DNA from: Vibrio ulleungensis
GTDB taxonomy: Bacteria > Pseudomonadota > Gammaproteobacteria > Enterobacterales > Vibrionaceae
Direction of reading: 5' to 3'
Length of the DNA stretch: 64,000 bases
Assembly: GCF_016900875.1 (NCBI RefSeq)
Contig: NZ_JAFEUM010000003.1
Coordinates: 62,001 to 126,000 of the forward strand
Part shown: piece after piece, positions 55,681-64,000 of the stretch
Position numbering within the stretch: the stretch's first letter is position 1
How the letters are laid out: each line of letters begins with the position of its first letter
Made by a program: the position numbers and the translations under genes
The notes under the pieces: model-generated
Database searches by the model: none
What the model was told of the DNA's origin: nothing
What the model saw: the letters and a program-made list of their open reading frames with translations, nothing else

Positions 55681-56733
55681 TTATTCTGGCCACTGCTTAA
55701 ACTCTATACGTTCGTCGGCAATATAAAACAATGTGTCACCGCCATGGATCGGTTGGTCTAATCTTTGATTGATGTGGACTTCGCCTTGCGCGTCTCGCAC
55801 TCCGATAATGGTCGCTTCAAAATCTTGCTTAAAAGTTAAAAACAGAGCCTTGAGTGGGAAGGTCGAGCACTCTTTTGGCACTTGAATGCTGTATTGGGTT
55901 TGTCCCTTATGCGCAGACACTAGTTCCGAATGCACTAAGCTGCTACCAAAATCCATTACAGATTTGGCTAACAGTTCCGTCGACAAGTTGGAAATACACT
56001 CTGAGTTGGGGCAGTGCGCACTCAAAATTTGGCATTTTACGTCATCGATAAAATGCGCCACCAAGTGAGCGCTGGGGTTCATTTGCGCGACAAATAGCGC
56101 AATAGTTAGTGTCATTTCGTCTGTGTCAGTATCTACGACCAAACAGGAAGCTTGTTCAATGTTTGCCCGCTCCAAGTCCTCAACATCGGTAAAACCATGA
56201 ACGTTGATAAATTCGACTTGTTCTGGAAGTGGATTTTGCTGCTGTTCAACGCTAATCAATACTATTTGGCGCTGCTTTTCTTCTCGTTTTAACATCTGAA
56301 CCAGATGCGGAGTGCGTTCGCGATTGTAACCAATGACAACAATGTGATTAGACAGGTTCACGTGGTGTTTTCCTTTAAATTGACGGTACCACAGTGCAGA
56401 CAGTGCACTAAGGACTTTACCAATGATTAGACCAAACAGTGCCAAAGACAGTGGGATCACAAAAAACGCGGTAAAGAGTTGCCCGGCATTGGTTTGAGGT
56501 GACATATCACCATAGCCAACCGTTGAGCCCGTAACCGCAAGAAAATAGATAAAATCAATAAACTCTTCGGTTAAAGCATGCTCTCCAGTGAGGCGGTAAC
56601 CGATGTACACGACGATTGAGTATATCAACACTAGCAGGAAGGCATTAGCGTTTGCCATGGCGAGAGCGTATTGAGACAGATATTTATCCCACCACCAAAA
56701 TAACCGTTGAGTAAAGGTGTTGTGATGCTTCAT
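55681..56733 (-). CDS. Voltage-gated-type potassium channel with TrkA-N (RCK) domain
   Basis: A 350-residue two-helix potassium channel. TM1 (AFLLVLIYSIVVYIGY), a pore loop with selectivity filter TVGYGD (residues 71-76) and TM2 (FFVIPLSLALFGLIIG) are followed by an RCK nucleotide-binding domain starting IVVIGYNRERTPHLVQ. It resembles E. coli Kch in plan but has only the pore helices. It stands alone; the ligand of the RCK domain is unknown. Confidence 0.88.
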   Translation of the reverse strand: MKHHNTFTQRLFWWWDKYLSQYALAMANANAFLLVLIYSIVVYIGYRLTGEHALTEEFIDFIYFLAVTGSTVGYGDMSPQTNAGQLFTAFFVIPLSLALFGLIIGKVLSALSALWYRQFKGKHHVNLSNHIVVIGYNRERTPHLVQMLKREEKQRQIVLISVEQQQNPLPEQVEFINVHGFTDVEDLERANIEQASCLVVDTDTDEMTLTIALFVAQMNPSAHLVAHFIDDVKCQILSAHCPNSECISNLSTELLAKSVMDFGSSLVHSELVSAHKGQTQYSIQVPKECSTFPLKALFLTFKQDFEATIIGVRDAQGEVHINQRLDQPIHGGDTLFYIADERIEFKQWPE

Positions 56734-56944
56734 CTATTGCCCAAACGTTGATCTGTCATTTAGTGCTCCTTGGACCTAAAGAGGGTGCTGTTCCCTATTG
56801 TGAGGCATCCACTGCTTGTAGAACTCAATCAATGCCTTGTCCTAGTATAGCCATTAGACGATTGTTATAAAATGGTAACATTCGACTGTTTGATTAATTT
56901 ATCAAAGTGTTAGCATAGGATCGGACTTTGTGAGGGAGTACTCG

Positions 56945-57391
56945 ATGCGCAATGTATTTATCCCACCGCCTGTCGTAATGGGGTTATGTGGTCTTTTGGC
57001 TGCTTGGATGGTCGATTTTAAGTATCAATTGCAAACCAGCACCCTATTGGTGGTATGTTTACTGGTTATTATTGGTGTATATATCGCGTTAGAGGCCGTT
57101 ATGGCGTTCAAACGCGCAAACACAACTATCCACCCCAATAAAGCAGAACATACCGTTACATTGGTTGTAGAGGGAGTGTACGCCTTTACTCGAAACCCGA
57201 TGTATTTGTCGATGCTGTGTGTGTTGATTGCTTGGTGTCTTGTCTTTGTTAGTGCGTGGGGCTGGATCTCAGTTGGGGTATATATTGGTTACATCACGAG
57301 ATTTCAAATCATGCCAGAAGAGCAAGTACTTAAAAGAAAATTTGGTAAAAGTTATGAGTCGTACTGTCTAAGCGTTAGGCGATGGGTTTAG
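56945..57391 (+). CDS. ICMT-like isoprenylcysteine methyltransferase family membrane protein
   Basis: A 148-residue inner-membrane protein with about four helices and the ICMT/PEMT family segment GVYAFTRNPMYLSM (near residue 85) and PEEQVLKRKFGKSYESYC near the end. These bind S-adenosylmethionine in relatives. The frame is open to 56930, but ATG at 56945 follows GAGGGAG. The bacterial substrate is not known and is unlikely to be a prenylated protein. Confidence 0.85.
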   Translation: MRNVFIPPPVVMGLCGLLAAWMVDFKYQLQTSTLLVVCLLVIIGVYIALEAVMAFKRANTTIHPNKAEHTVTLVVEGVYAFTRNPMYLSMLCVLIAWCLVFVSAWGWISVGVYIGYITRFQIMPEEQVLKRKFGKSYESYCLSVRRWV

Positions 57392-57408
57392 TCGGTAATA
57401 CAATCAAC

Positions 57409-57436
57409 AAAATGCCCGGTAAATACCGGGCATTTT
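57409..57436. terminator. Bidirectional terminator
   Basis: A 12-bp perfect stem AAAATGCCCGGT / ACCGGGCATTTT with a 4-nt loop between two convergent genes. Confidence 0.85.
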
Positions 57437-57438
57437 AG

Positions 57439-57627
57439 TTATTTAATCGGGGTAGACTTAATGAGTTCAATGAGCTCTTGTTCGGTCTTAGGCTCGCTAG
57501 AAAAATTAATCTCGGGTGATGAACCGCCTCTTAATACATAGGCGCGAGTTCCACAGTGATCATAATGATACCAAAGGCCATCGACGCAAACGTCTGTATA
57601 ACAACGTGGGTCCTGTTTTAGTTCCAT
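57439..57627 (-). CDS. Small conserved hypothetical protein
   Basis: A 62-residue protein starting MELKQDPRCYTDVCVDGLWY, with three cysteines and many aromatics in the first half and an acidic helical end (EQELIELIKSTPIK). The frame is open to 57675, but ATG at 57627 follows AAGGAGGAG, a near-perfect ribosome-binding site. No family is recognised; cytoplasmic by appearance. Confidence 0.65.
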   Translation of the reverse strand: MELKQDPRCYTDVCVDGLWYHYDHCGTRAYVLRGGSSPEINFSSEPKTEQELIELIKSTPIK

Positions 57628-57790
57628 ACTCTCCTCCTTGGTAACCTTTACGTTACGTCTTATTAACACCACCAAATTACCTTAAAATTACTGTGGGCAA
57701 TGTTGATTTAGATCAATTTTATGTCTCTTGTGTAAAGAGATCGTTAAAAAGTCGTGTCAAGGTAGACTTTGGTCGTAGGCGAAAGGAATG

Positions 57791-57818
57791 AAAAAAGCCC
57801 ACGATATCGTGGGCTTTT
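57791..57818 (-). terminator. Terminator after the SulP gene
   Basis: Stem AAAAGCCCACGA / TCGTGGGCTTTT, with a U-run on the minus strand from the A tract at 57791-57796, 22 bases after the stop. Confidence 0.87.
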
Positions 57819-57839
57819 ATAACATGATGGCCGAGTGTA

Positions 57840-59399
57840 TTAGCCTGCTAACACGTCGGTTGCTACTTTGTAGCTTGGATCTTCTTTTACGTTGATCTCA
57901 ACTAAGCTGCCTGCTTTGTGGAGTAGAGCGCGGCAATCTGGGCTTAGGTGGCGAAGATGAAGCGTTTTACCTTTGCTAGAGTAGCGCTCTGCAATGGTCT
58001 CGATAGCTTCAATGGCCGAGTGATCGGTAACGCGTGACTCAGCAAAATCAACGATTACATTAACAGGGTCATTTTCTGCATCGAACAGCTCTAAGAAGTT
58101 GGCTGCAGAACCAAAGAAAATTGGACCGTGAATTCGGTACACTTTTGACCCTTCTTCATTGATGCTACTGCTGGTGTAAATGTGTTTTGCGTGGTCCCAT
58201 GCGAACATTAGGGCCGAAACAATAACACCAACAAGAACCGCAATGGCGAGATCCGTCAGGACAGTCACCACAGTGACGAGAACAATCACAAAGAAGTCTT
58301 TCTTAGGTACGCGACGAGCAAGTTTGAATGTTGCCCACTCAAAGGTACCAATCACCACCATAAACATAACACCGATCAGCGCTGCTAATGGGATCATTTC
58401 GATTAGGCTAGAGGCGAACAAGATGAAGAACAGAAGCGCTAATGCAGCAACAATGCCAGATAGACGACCACGACCGCCAGAGTTGACGTTAATCATCGAT
58501 TGACCAATCATGGCACAACCGCCCATGGCACCGAATACTGAACAGGTCATGTTTGCCATACCTTGGCCGACACATTCGCGGTTACTTTGTCCACGAGTAT
58601 TGGTCATTTCGTCTAACACGGTCAGTGTCAGTAGCGATTCAATCAAACCAATTGCAGCCAGGATGATTGCGTATGGCAAGATAATTTTCAGTGTTTCTAG
58701 GTTAAACGGTACCGCTGGAACAGAGAAGCTCGGTAGCGTGCCCGCCAATGTGGCTGACGCATCACCAGACATCGCTCTTAAGAAGTCGACAACGGTTTGA
58801 GTTTCTAGACCAAGAATTTGAACCACCAAGGTAACGAACACGATCGCCACAAGTGACGACGGTACCGCAGTAGTGAGTTTTGGTAAAAAGTGAATGATAC
58901 CCATAGTGACTGCAACGAGACCTAGCATCAGTATAAGCTCTGGTGTTGGTAGCCATGTAAGTACACCATTAACATCAGGCGCTTTAAATTGACCGAGTTG
59001 GGCTAGGAAAATTACTATCGCAAGGCCGTTAACAAAGCCAATCATTACTGGGTGTGGAACAATACGGATAAACTTACCTAGTTTGAGCAAACCAGCTGAT
59101 ATTTGAATTGCACCCGCCAACATAATTGCCGCGAATAAGTATTGCACGCCGTGGTCAGCGACAAGAGACACCATGACAACAGCCATTGCACCTGTCGCAC
59201 CAGAAATCATGCCAGGGCGACCACCGAAGATCGAAGTAACAAGACCAACTATAAACGCAGCATACAGGCCAATCATAGGATCGACGCCTGCAACAAAGGC
59301 AAAGGCGACAGCTTCAGGCACAAGTGCTAAAGCGACGGTAAGGCCCGATAAGATATCATTCTTGGCAGAATGAGACGAAATCTGAGGAAATTCAAACAT
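57840..59399 (-). CDS. SulP family anion transporter with STAS domain
   Basis: A 519-residue inner-membrane transporter. About twelve to fourteen helices in the SLC26/SulP fold begin [30 protein letters not shown], the family's first-helix signature. A cytoplasmic STAS domain follows (about 430-519, with [20 protein letters not shown]). Relatives move sulfate, bicarbonate or C4-dicarboxylates; bicarbonate uptake is a common role in marine bacteria, but the sequence alone does not decide. Confidence 0.92.
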   Translation of the reverse strand: MFEFPQISSHSAKNDILSGLTVALALVPEAVAFAFVAGVDPMIGLYAAFIVGLVTSIFGGRPGMISGATGAMAVVMVSLVADHGVQYLFAAIMLAGAIQISAGLLKLGKFIRIVPHPVMIGFVNGLAIVIFLAQLGQFKAPDVNGVLTWLPTPELILMLGLVAVTMGIIHFLPKLTTAVPSSLVAIVFVTLVVQILGLETQTVVDFLRAMSGDASATLAGTLPSFSVPAVPFNLETLKIILPYAIILAAIGLIESLLTLTVLDEMTNTRGQSNRECVGQGMANMTCSVFGAMGGCAMIGQSMINVNSGGRGRLSGIVAALALLFFILFASSLIEMIPLAALIGVMFMVVIGTFEWATFKLARRVPKKDFFVIVLVTVVTVLTDLAIAVLVGVIVSALMFAWDHAKHIYTSSSINEEGSKVYRIHGPIFFGSAANFLELFDAENDPVNVIVDFAESRVTDHSAIEAIETIAERYSSKGKTLHLRHLSPDCRALLHKAGSLVEINVKEDPSYKVATDVLAG

Positions 59400-59508
59400 T
59401 GTAATTCTTTGTTACCAAAAATTGGGGTCAAAATGAGGGCGAATCGTACCCAGTTTAATGACTAAGTTCAAGAATCAATCGCATATTGAGGGTAACTAAA
59501 CCATGTGA

Positions 59509-59538
59509 CAAAAAAAAGGCACTCATTTGAGTGCCTTT
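59509..59538 (-). terminator. Terminator after rne
   Basis: Stem AAAGGCACTCA / TGAGTGCCTTT with a short loop and an eight-U tract on the minus strand. Confidence 0.88.
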
Positions 59539-59558
59539 AATGTTAATTACTTTTGCAA

Positions 59559-62500
59559 TTATTCAGCTGTTTTCGCCATGCTTGCTGTAGATTGACTGGT
59601 GGCTGCCATAGCTCCAGCGCCTTTAGCTTGATAACGTTCTTGTCTGAACTCAGCAGCTTTGACCGTAATGGTCTGCAACTCAGATGGGCCAGGCGCTTTA
59701 GTCATGCTAGAACTTGCATGACCTTTGGCTTTAACACCCGCTTGCGCTGGTGCAGTTGCCACTTTTGGCGCTTGCTCAACAGGAGCAGCTGGTTCGGTGC
59801 TGGCTTCAACAGCCGGCTCTGGTTGTGTTTCTTTAACAACCTCAACAACAGGTGCTTCTTCCACAGCAGGTGTTTCAACTGCTGGTGCTTCAGCCTCAGC
59901 GACGTCAACAACCGGCGCTTCAACAGCAGGTGCATCTACTACTGGTGCTTCGGTTACTGGAGCTTCAACAGTGTCGACTACCGGTGCTACTACAGGAGTT
60001 TCAATTACCGGTGCTTCTACCTTAGCGATTGTATTTGAAAGGATAATCACTTTACCCATACTCATTTCTGGGGTAGCGAAACCACCTAAGATTTGAGTTG
60101 ATTGATTTTTCTGCTTGTCGTTGCGTGGCTTACGACGAGGTCGTAGGTCGAATTTCGGCCATACTTTACCCATTGCCATTTCTGGTGACATTACACCACC
60201 TTTACGCAAACGGTACGGATTAGGGCGACGATCGCGACCACGGCGACGACGTTGTCCGCTCGCACGCAGGTGACGCGGAGTACGACGGTTGCGACGTTGT
60301 TGAGGCTTCTCTTCAGTTGCGTTTTCTGCGGCAACTTCTGGCGCTTCAACATTTGCTTTCACTTCAGCTTCAACGGCAGCGTTCTGCGCATCTAGCTTTT
60401 GGGTGTCGGCATTGGCCTGCTGGTCTTTAACGCGTACACGCTTCTTAAGCTGACGTTTTTGACGACGTTGCTTAACTTGAGAAGTACGTGCATCCGTTGC
60501 TGAAGTTTGCTGTGCTTCTTCGGCAATTTGGGTGCCTTGCTCAGCAACTTTAGTGTTCGGTTTGTTGTCACGTTCTTTACGCGGCTTTCTCTTATCCTGG
60601 CGTTGATCTTGGCCTTTCTCTTGGCGAGGTTTTTGACCTTTCTCTTGACGAGGTTGTTGAGCTTTATCGTCGCGTTTATTGTCACGCTGCGCATTATCGC
60701 GTTGACTATCGTCACGATCTTTGCGGTTGTTACGTGGCTTGTTACGGCGATTGTCACGTTGACCACGGCGTCTGTCGTTATCGCGACGTGGACGATTGTT
60801 TGAACGTGGTTTTGCCTCTTCTTTCTCTTCTTTCTTCTCTTCGACCTTAGGCTCAGGTGACGCAAAGAAAGACGATACCGCGCTGGCTAGTTTAGCAAAT
60901 AGTCCAGGAGTCGCGGCTTTAGGCTCTTCGGCTTTCGCCACTGTAGCTGCTGGTTTAGGTGCTGGTGCCGGTGCGTTCTGCGCTGGAGCTGCAAACCCTT
61001 TAAGCGCTGGCTCTTCAATTTTCTTAGGAGCTAGATCAAGTTCACCGGCTTCACGAGCTTCTGCTTCTTTTAGTGCTTCTAGTTTCTTCGGCACAAGGTA
61101 AGAAAGGATGTTCTGCTCTTCACCGTCACGGATACGGATCACTTCGAAATGAGGCGTTTCCATATCTGAATTAGGTACAATAGTGATCTTCACTTCTTGC
61201 GCACGTTCAATGTGATTGACGCTGCGGCGTTTCTCATTGAGTAGGTAAGAGGCAATAGGTACTGGCACGACAGCCATTACTTGAGTGGTGTTGTCTTTTA
61301 GAGCTTCTTCTTCAATTAAGCGAAGAACAGACAGTGCTAATGACTCATTGTCACGCACGACACCAGTACCTGAACAACGAGGACAGATATGGTGGCTCGC
61401 TTCAGCCAATGAAGGGCTTAGGCGTTGACGTGACATCTCTAACAGACCAAATCGTGAAATTCGACCAATTTGAACGCGTGCGCGGTCAACGCGAACTGCA
61501 TCACGTAGGCGATTTTCTACTTCACGTTGGTGACGTACTGGTGTCATATCGATAAAGTCGATAACAACCAGACCACCTAGATCACGAAGGCGCAGTTGAC
61601 GAGCAATTTCGTCAGCGGCTTCTAAGTTAGTATTGAGTGCAGTCTCTTCAATATCGCCGCCTTTGGTTGCGCGAGCGGAGTTAATATCGATAGAGGTTAA
61701 TGCTTCAGTTGGGTCAATAACAATTGAACCACCAGATGGCAAACGAACTTCGCGTTGGAACGCAGAGTCAATTTGGCTTTCGATTTGGTAGTGGCTAAAC
61801 AGTGGCACTTCACCGTCGTACTTTTTGACACGATTCATAAAGTCAGGGCGCACCAATTGAATGTGCGCTTGTGCACGCTCAAAAATGGTGTTGCTGTCGA
61901 TAAGAATTTCACCAATATCACGACGTAAATAGTCACGAATTGCGCGAACAATAACGTTACTTTCTTGGTGGATCAAAAACGGTGCTTGGTTAGCATCTGA
62001 TGCATCTTTGATTGCGCTCCAGTGGTTAAGTAGAACGTTTAAGTCCCACTCAAGCTCTTCTGCACTTTTACCCACACCCGCTGTACGAACAATAAGACCC
62101 ATACCTTGAGGAAGCTCAAGAGTGCTTAAAGCCGCTTTAAGCTGGGTTCTTTCGTCACCTTCGATACGACGAGAAATACCACCAGCACGAGGGTTATTAG
62201 GCATTAGGACTAGGTAACTACCCGCAAGAGAGATGAAGGTTGTTAAGGCTGCGCCTTTATTACCACGTTCTTCTTTCTCAACTTGAACGATAACCTCTTG
62301 GCCTTCTTTAAGTACCTCTTTGATACTTGGTCGGCCTTGGTAGGTATATCCTTGTGGGAAGTAATCTTTTGCAATTTCTTTAAGAGGAAGGAAACCGTGT
62401 CTTTCAGCACCGTAATCAACGAATGCGGCTTCTAGACTTGGTTCAATACGGGTGATGCGTCCTTTATAGATGTTGGCTTTTTTAGATTCATGACCTGGGC

Positions 62501-62591
62501 TTTCAATATCCAGATCAAAAAGCTTTTGCCCATCTACTAGGGCAACACGCAACTCTTCTTTTTGAGTTGCGTTTATTAGCATTCTTTTCAT
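59559..62591 (-). CDS. rne: Ribonuclease E
   Basis: A 1010-residue endoribonuclease and degradosome scaffold. The catalytic half has the S1 domain (about 38-120), the 5' sensor, the DNase I-like residues in [11 protein letters not shown] and [10 protein letters not shown], and the zinc-link CPRCSGTG (near 405). The carboxy-terminal half is disordered: an Arg-rich RNA-binding stretch ([20 protein letters not shown] onward, about 575-690), two EMxMGKV repeats ([16 protein letters not shown]), and an Ala/Pro/Val/Glu-rich region. A final [13 protein letters not shown] segment corresponds to the PNPase-binding end in E. coli. It is divergent from rluC as in E. coli. Confidence 0.96.
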   Translation of the reverse strand: MKRMLINATQKEELRVALVDGQKLFDLDIESPGHESKKANIYKGRITRIEPSLEAAFVDYGAERHGFLPLKEIAKDYFPQGYTYQGRPSIKEVLKEGQEVIVQVEKEERGNKGAALTTFISLAGSYLVLMPNNPRAGGISRRIEGDERTQLKAALSTLELPQGMGLIVRTAGVGKSAEELEWDLNVLLNHWSAIKDASDANQAPFLIHQESNVIVRAIRDYLRRDIGEILIDSNTIFERAQAHIQLVRPDFMNRVKKYDGEVPLFSHYQIESQIDSAFQREVRLPSGGSIVIDPTEALTSIDINSARATKGGDIEETALNTNLEAADEIARQLRLRDLGGLVVIDFIDMTPVRHQREVENRLRDAVRVDRARVQIGRISRFGLLEMSRQRLSPSLAEASHHICPRCSGTGVVRDNESLALSVLRLIEEEALKDNTTQVMAVVPVPIASYLLNEKRRSVNHIERAQEVKITIVPNSDMETPHFEVIRIRDGEEQNILSYLVPKKLEALKEAEAREAGELDLAPKKIEEPALKGFAAPAQNAPAPAPKPAATVAKAEEPKAATPGLFAKLASAVSSFFASPEPKVEEKKEEKEEAKPRSNNRPRRDNDRRRGQRDNRRNKPRNNRKDRDDSQRDNAQRDNKRDDKAQQPRQEKGQKPRQEKGQDQRQDKRKPRKERDNKPNTKVAEQGTQIAEEAQQTSATDARTSQVKQRRQKRQLKKRVRVKDQQANADTQKLDAQNAAVEAEVKANVEAPEVAAENATEEKPQQRRNRRTPRHLRASGQRRRRGRDRRPNPYRLRKGGVMSPEMAMGKVWPKFDLRPRRKPRNDKQKNQSTQILGGFATPEMSMGKVIILSNTIAKVEAPVIETPVVAPVVDTVEAPVTEAPVVDAPAVEAPVVDVAEAEAPAVETPAVEEAPVVEVVKETQPEPAVEASTEPAAPVEQAPKVATAPAQAGVKAKGHASSSMTKAPGPSELQTITVKAAEFRQERYQAKGAGAMAATSQSTASMAKTAE

Positions 62592-63205
62592 TTTGTAATT
62601 ATCTCGTTTTTAAGCGCCGCACAGTCTTGCTCAGATGGTGTCGATCCCACGGTTAACAATGCAGCCTCACGGCTGGAAGGGATGCTCTTGGACACGAAGT
62701 TGGTCACGTTTTGTGCAAAGCTGCTTATGTACTCAATGTGGGTACTAACAATGTTGCATGTAAAACGTGACCCGATCTCTCGGTAAACGTCACATCGGGT
62801 GCAAGGAGTAGTTGCGGCGATGGTTTTATTCTTGATGTCTTACGCCATTTGCTGCATGAAGCAATAAAACCGCTACTCTAATTTATAATTTTATGGCAAA
62901 AAGTGAGTCAAAAAGAGTGAATATTCATCAATGCTCAACTTTAAGTGGTGAACTATAGCAAGGCTGTTCATTCACAGCAATCGCCATCATAGATTATTGT
63001 AAATTTATTGGTGCAGTGCTTTGCTTTAGCCTCATTAAAGCAAGGGTTTATGGCGATATTGGTGATGTAAGAAAAATCACGCTGTAAGGTTATTGTCAGC
63101 TTTCTCACCACTTATACACATTTTGTTCAGTCATTTTGTGGATGAAGTAAATGCTGTGTTCAGTTTACGAAAGTAGAGATTTCTTCAGTCTCGGGGTGTT
63201 ACACT
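62592..63205. promoter_or_regulatory. rne leader and divergent rne/rluC control region
   Basis: A 614-base gap without genes. About 285 bases next to rne form a long untranslated leader if the promoter at 62882-62911 is used. In E. coli the comparable long rne leader lets RNase E control its own mRNA. The remaining ~290 bases must hold the rluC promoter, for which I saw no strong match. Confidence 0.5.
62882..62911 (-). promoter_or_regulatory. Sigma-70 promoter of rne
   Basis: On the minus strand TTGACT (62911-62906), an 18-base spacer and TATAAA (62887-62882). The start point would be near 62875, about 285 bases before the rne ATG. Confidence 0.65.
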
Positions 63206-64000
63206 ATGCTCATGAATGAAATTAGAACAAAAGTGCAGCTAATTGACATCGATGATGACATGGCTGGCCAACGAATCGACAACTTTTTACGTAACCAACT
63301 AAAGTCTGTGCCTAAAAGTGTGGTGTACCGCATTGTGCGCAAAGGCGAAGTTCGAGTGAATAAAAAGCGTATTAAAGTGGAATACAAACTGCAACCTGGC
63401 GATGTGGTTCGTATTCCTCCAGTCACCATTACCGAAAAAACCGATCAGCAACCGGTGATCAGTACCAAGCTCAATGCGGTCGCCAACCTAGAAAGTCAGA
63501 TCATCCACGAGGATGACCACTTGCTGATCCTAAATAAACCGTCTGGTCTCGCAGTGCATGGGGGCAGTGGATTAAAGTTTGGTGCAATTGAAGCATTACG
63601 AGCACTACGACCTCAAGCGCGTTTTTTAGAGCTTGTCCACCGTATCGACCGAGATACGTCGGGTATCTTACTGGTGGCCAAAAAACGCTCGGCGCTTCGC
63701 CACTTGCAAGCCCAGTTTCGCGAGAAAACCGTGCAGAAGTACTATTTTGCGTTGGTCATGGGCACATGGAAACGCAGTGATAAGCAAGTTACGGCGCCAT
63801 TGCTCAAAAACGAAGTAAACAGCATTGTGAGGGTGAACCCAAAAGGAAAACCGTCGGATACGCGTTTTAAAGTGCTCGAAAACTTTGATAAGGCAACATT
63901 GGTGCAAGCCAGTCCCGTTACCGGACGTACGCACCAAATCCGTGTGCATTGTCAATATAAAGGCCACCCCATTGCTTGGGATGACCGTTATGGCGACCCT
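63206..64000 (+). CDS. rluC: 23S rRNA pseudouridine synthase RluC (5' part)
   Basis: The first 265 residues of RluC, which makes pseudouridines at 23S rRNA positions 955, 2504 and 2580; the gene runs off the right edge. An S4 RNA-binding domain (about 18-80, GQRIDNFLRNQLKSVPKSVV) precedes the RluA-type catalytic domain, with the catalytic aspartate in HRIDRDTSGILLVAK (near residue 150) and VTGRTHQIRVH near 245. ATG codons at 63206 and 63212 are both in frame; the second begins MNEIRTKVQL like other Vibrio RluC. Confidence 0.93.
   Translation, partial: MLMNEIRTKVQLIDIDDDMAGQRIDNFLRNQLKSVPKSVVYRIVRKGEVRVNKKRIKVEYKLQPGDVVRIPPVTITEKTDQQPVISTKLNAVANLESQIIHEDDHLLILNKPSGLAVHGGSGLKFGAIEALRALRPQARFLELVHRIDRDTSGILLVAKKRSALRHLQAQFREKTVQKYYFALVMGTWKRSDKQVTAPLLKNEVNSIVRVNPKGKPSDTRFKVLENFDKATLVQASPVTGRTHQIRVHCQYKGHPIAWDDRYGDP

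Noticed and set aside
60392..60865. Long antisense-looking frames within the rne carboxy-terminal half
   Set aside because: They are by-products of the low-complexity Arg/Lys/Ala/Val-rich coding sequence of RNase E.

Overview
The window is about 64 kb of the main chromosome of a gammaproteobacterium, almost certainly a Vibrio. The protein sequences throughout (SeqA, Pgm, the sdh-suc block, ZnuABC, FeoABC, ArgS next to YecM, YcgL, RNase E divergent from RluC) are of Vibrionaceae type, and base composition is moderate. Most of the window is core genome. The exception is one ~10.6 kb island between 38.3 and 48.9 kb.

Layout. 0-5.2 kb: the end of seqA, pgm, a DUF1853 gene, a Nif3/YbgI-family gene and gltA. 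5.5-15.2 kb: the sdhCDAB-sucABCD block, which with the divergent gltA covers citrate synthase, succinate dehydrogenase, 2-oxoglutarate dehydrogenase E1/E2 and succinyl-CoA synthetase. 15.3-17.6 kb: a secreted GH9 endoglucanase. 17.9-20.4 kb: znuBC divergent from znuA (zinc uptake). 20.6-23.4 kb: feoABC, with an FNR-like box, a promoter and a Fur-like box visible in order. 23.5-28.9 kb: a HIT protein, a RibN-type EamA transporter under a clear FMN riboswitch, argS, a yecM homologue and purU. 29-37.1 kb: yoaA, tsaB, a small unknown gene, slp, fadD, rnd, ycgL and a MltB-family transglycosylase. 37.2-38.3 kb: folD and tRNA-Arg(UCU).

The island follows directly on the tRNA-Arg 3' end. A 20-bp copy of that end, and a 42-bp copy of the tRNA terminator, reappear at 48.86-48.93 kb. 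No integrase is present. The island carries a Fic-family AMP-transferase gene with a short YhfG-like antitoxin on the minus strand. The rest is an array of Rhs (YD-repeat) carboxy-terminal modules on the plus strand. Each reasonably preserved module has a nearly identical Rhs core segment, a DPWG junction, a different AT-rich tip and then a small gene, several encoding membrane proteins or lipoproteins. The cores are truncated and broken by stops or frameshifts, while several tips and partner genes stay open. The array therefore looks like a store of orphan toxin-tip/immunity cassettes rather than one working Rhs gene. This is the most unusual part of the window.

48.9-64 kb returns to core genome: a membrane pentapeptide-repeat protein, an EAL-domain gene with a broken or missing 5' end, an OmpA-family porin, an APH-like kinase, a MATE exporter, a TrkA-type potassium channel, an ICMT-like methyltransferase, a SulP transporter, RNase E with a long leader, and the start of rluC, cut by the window edge.
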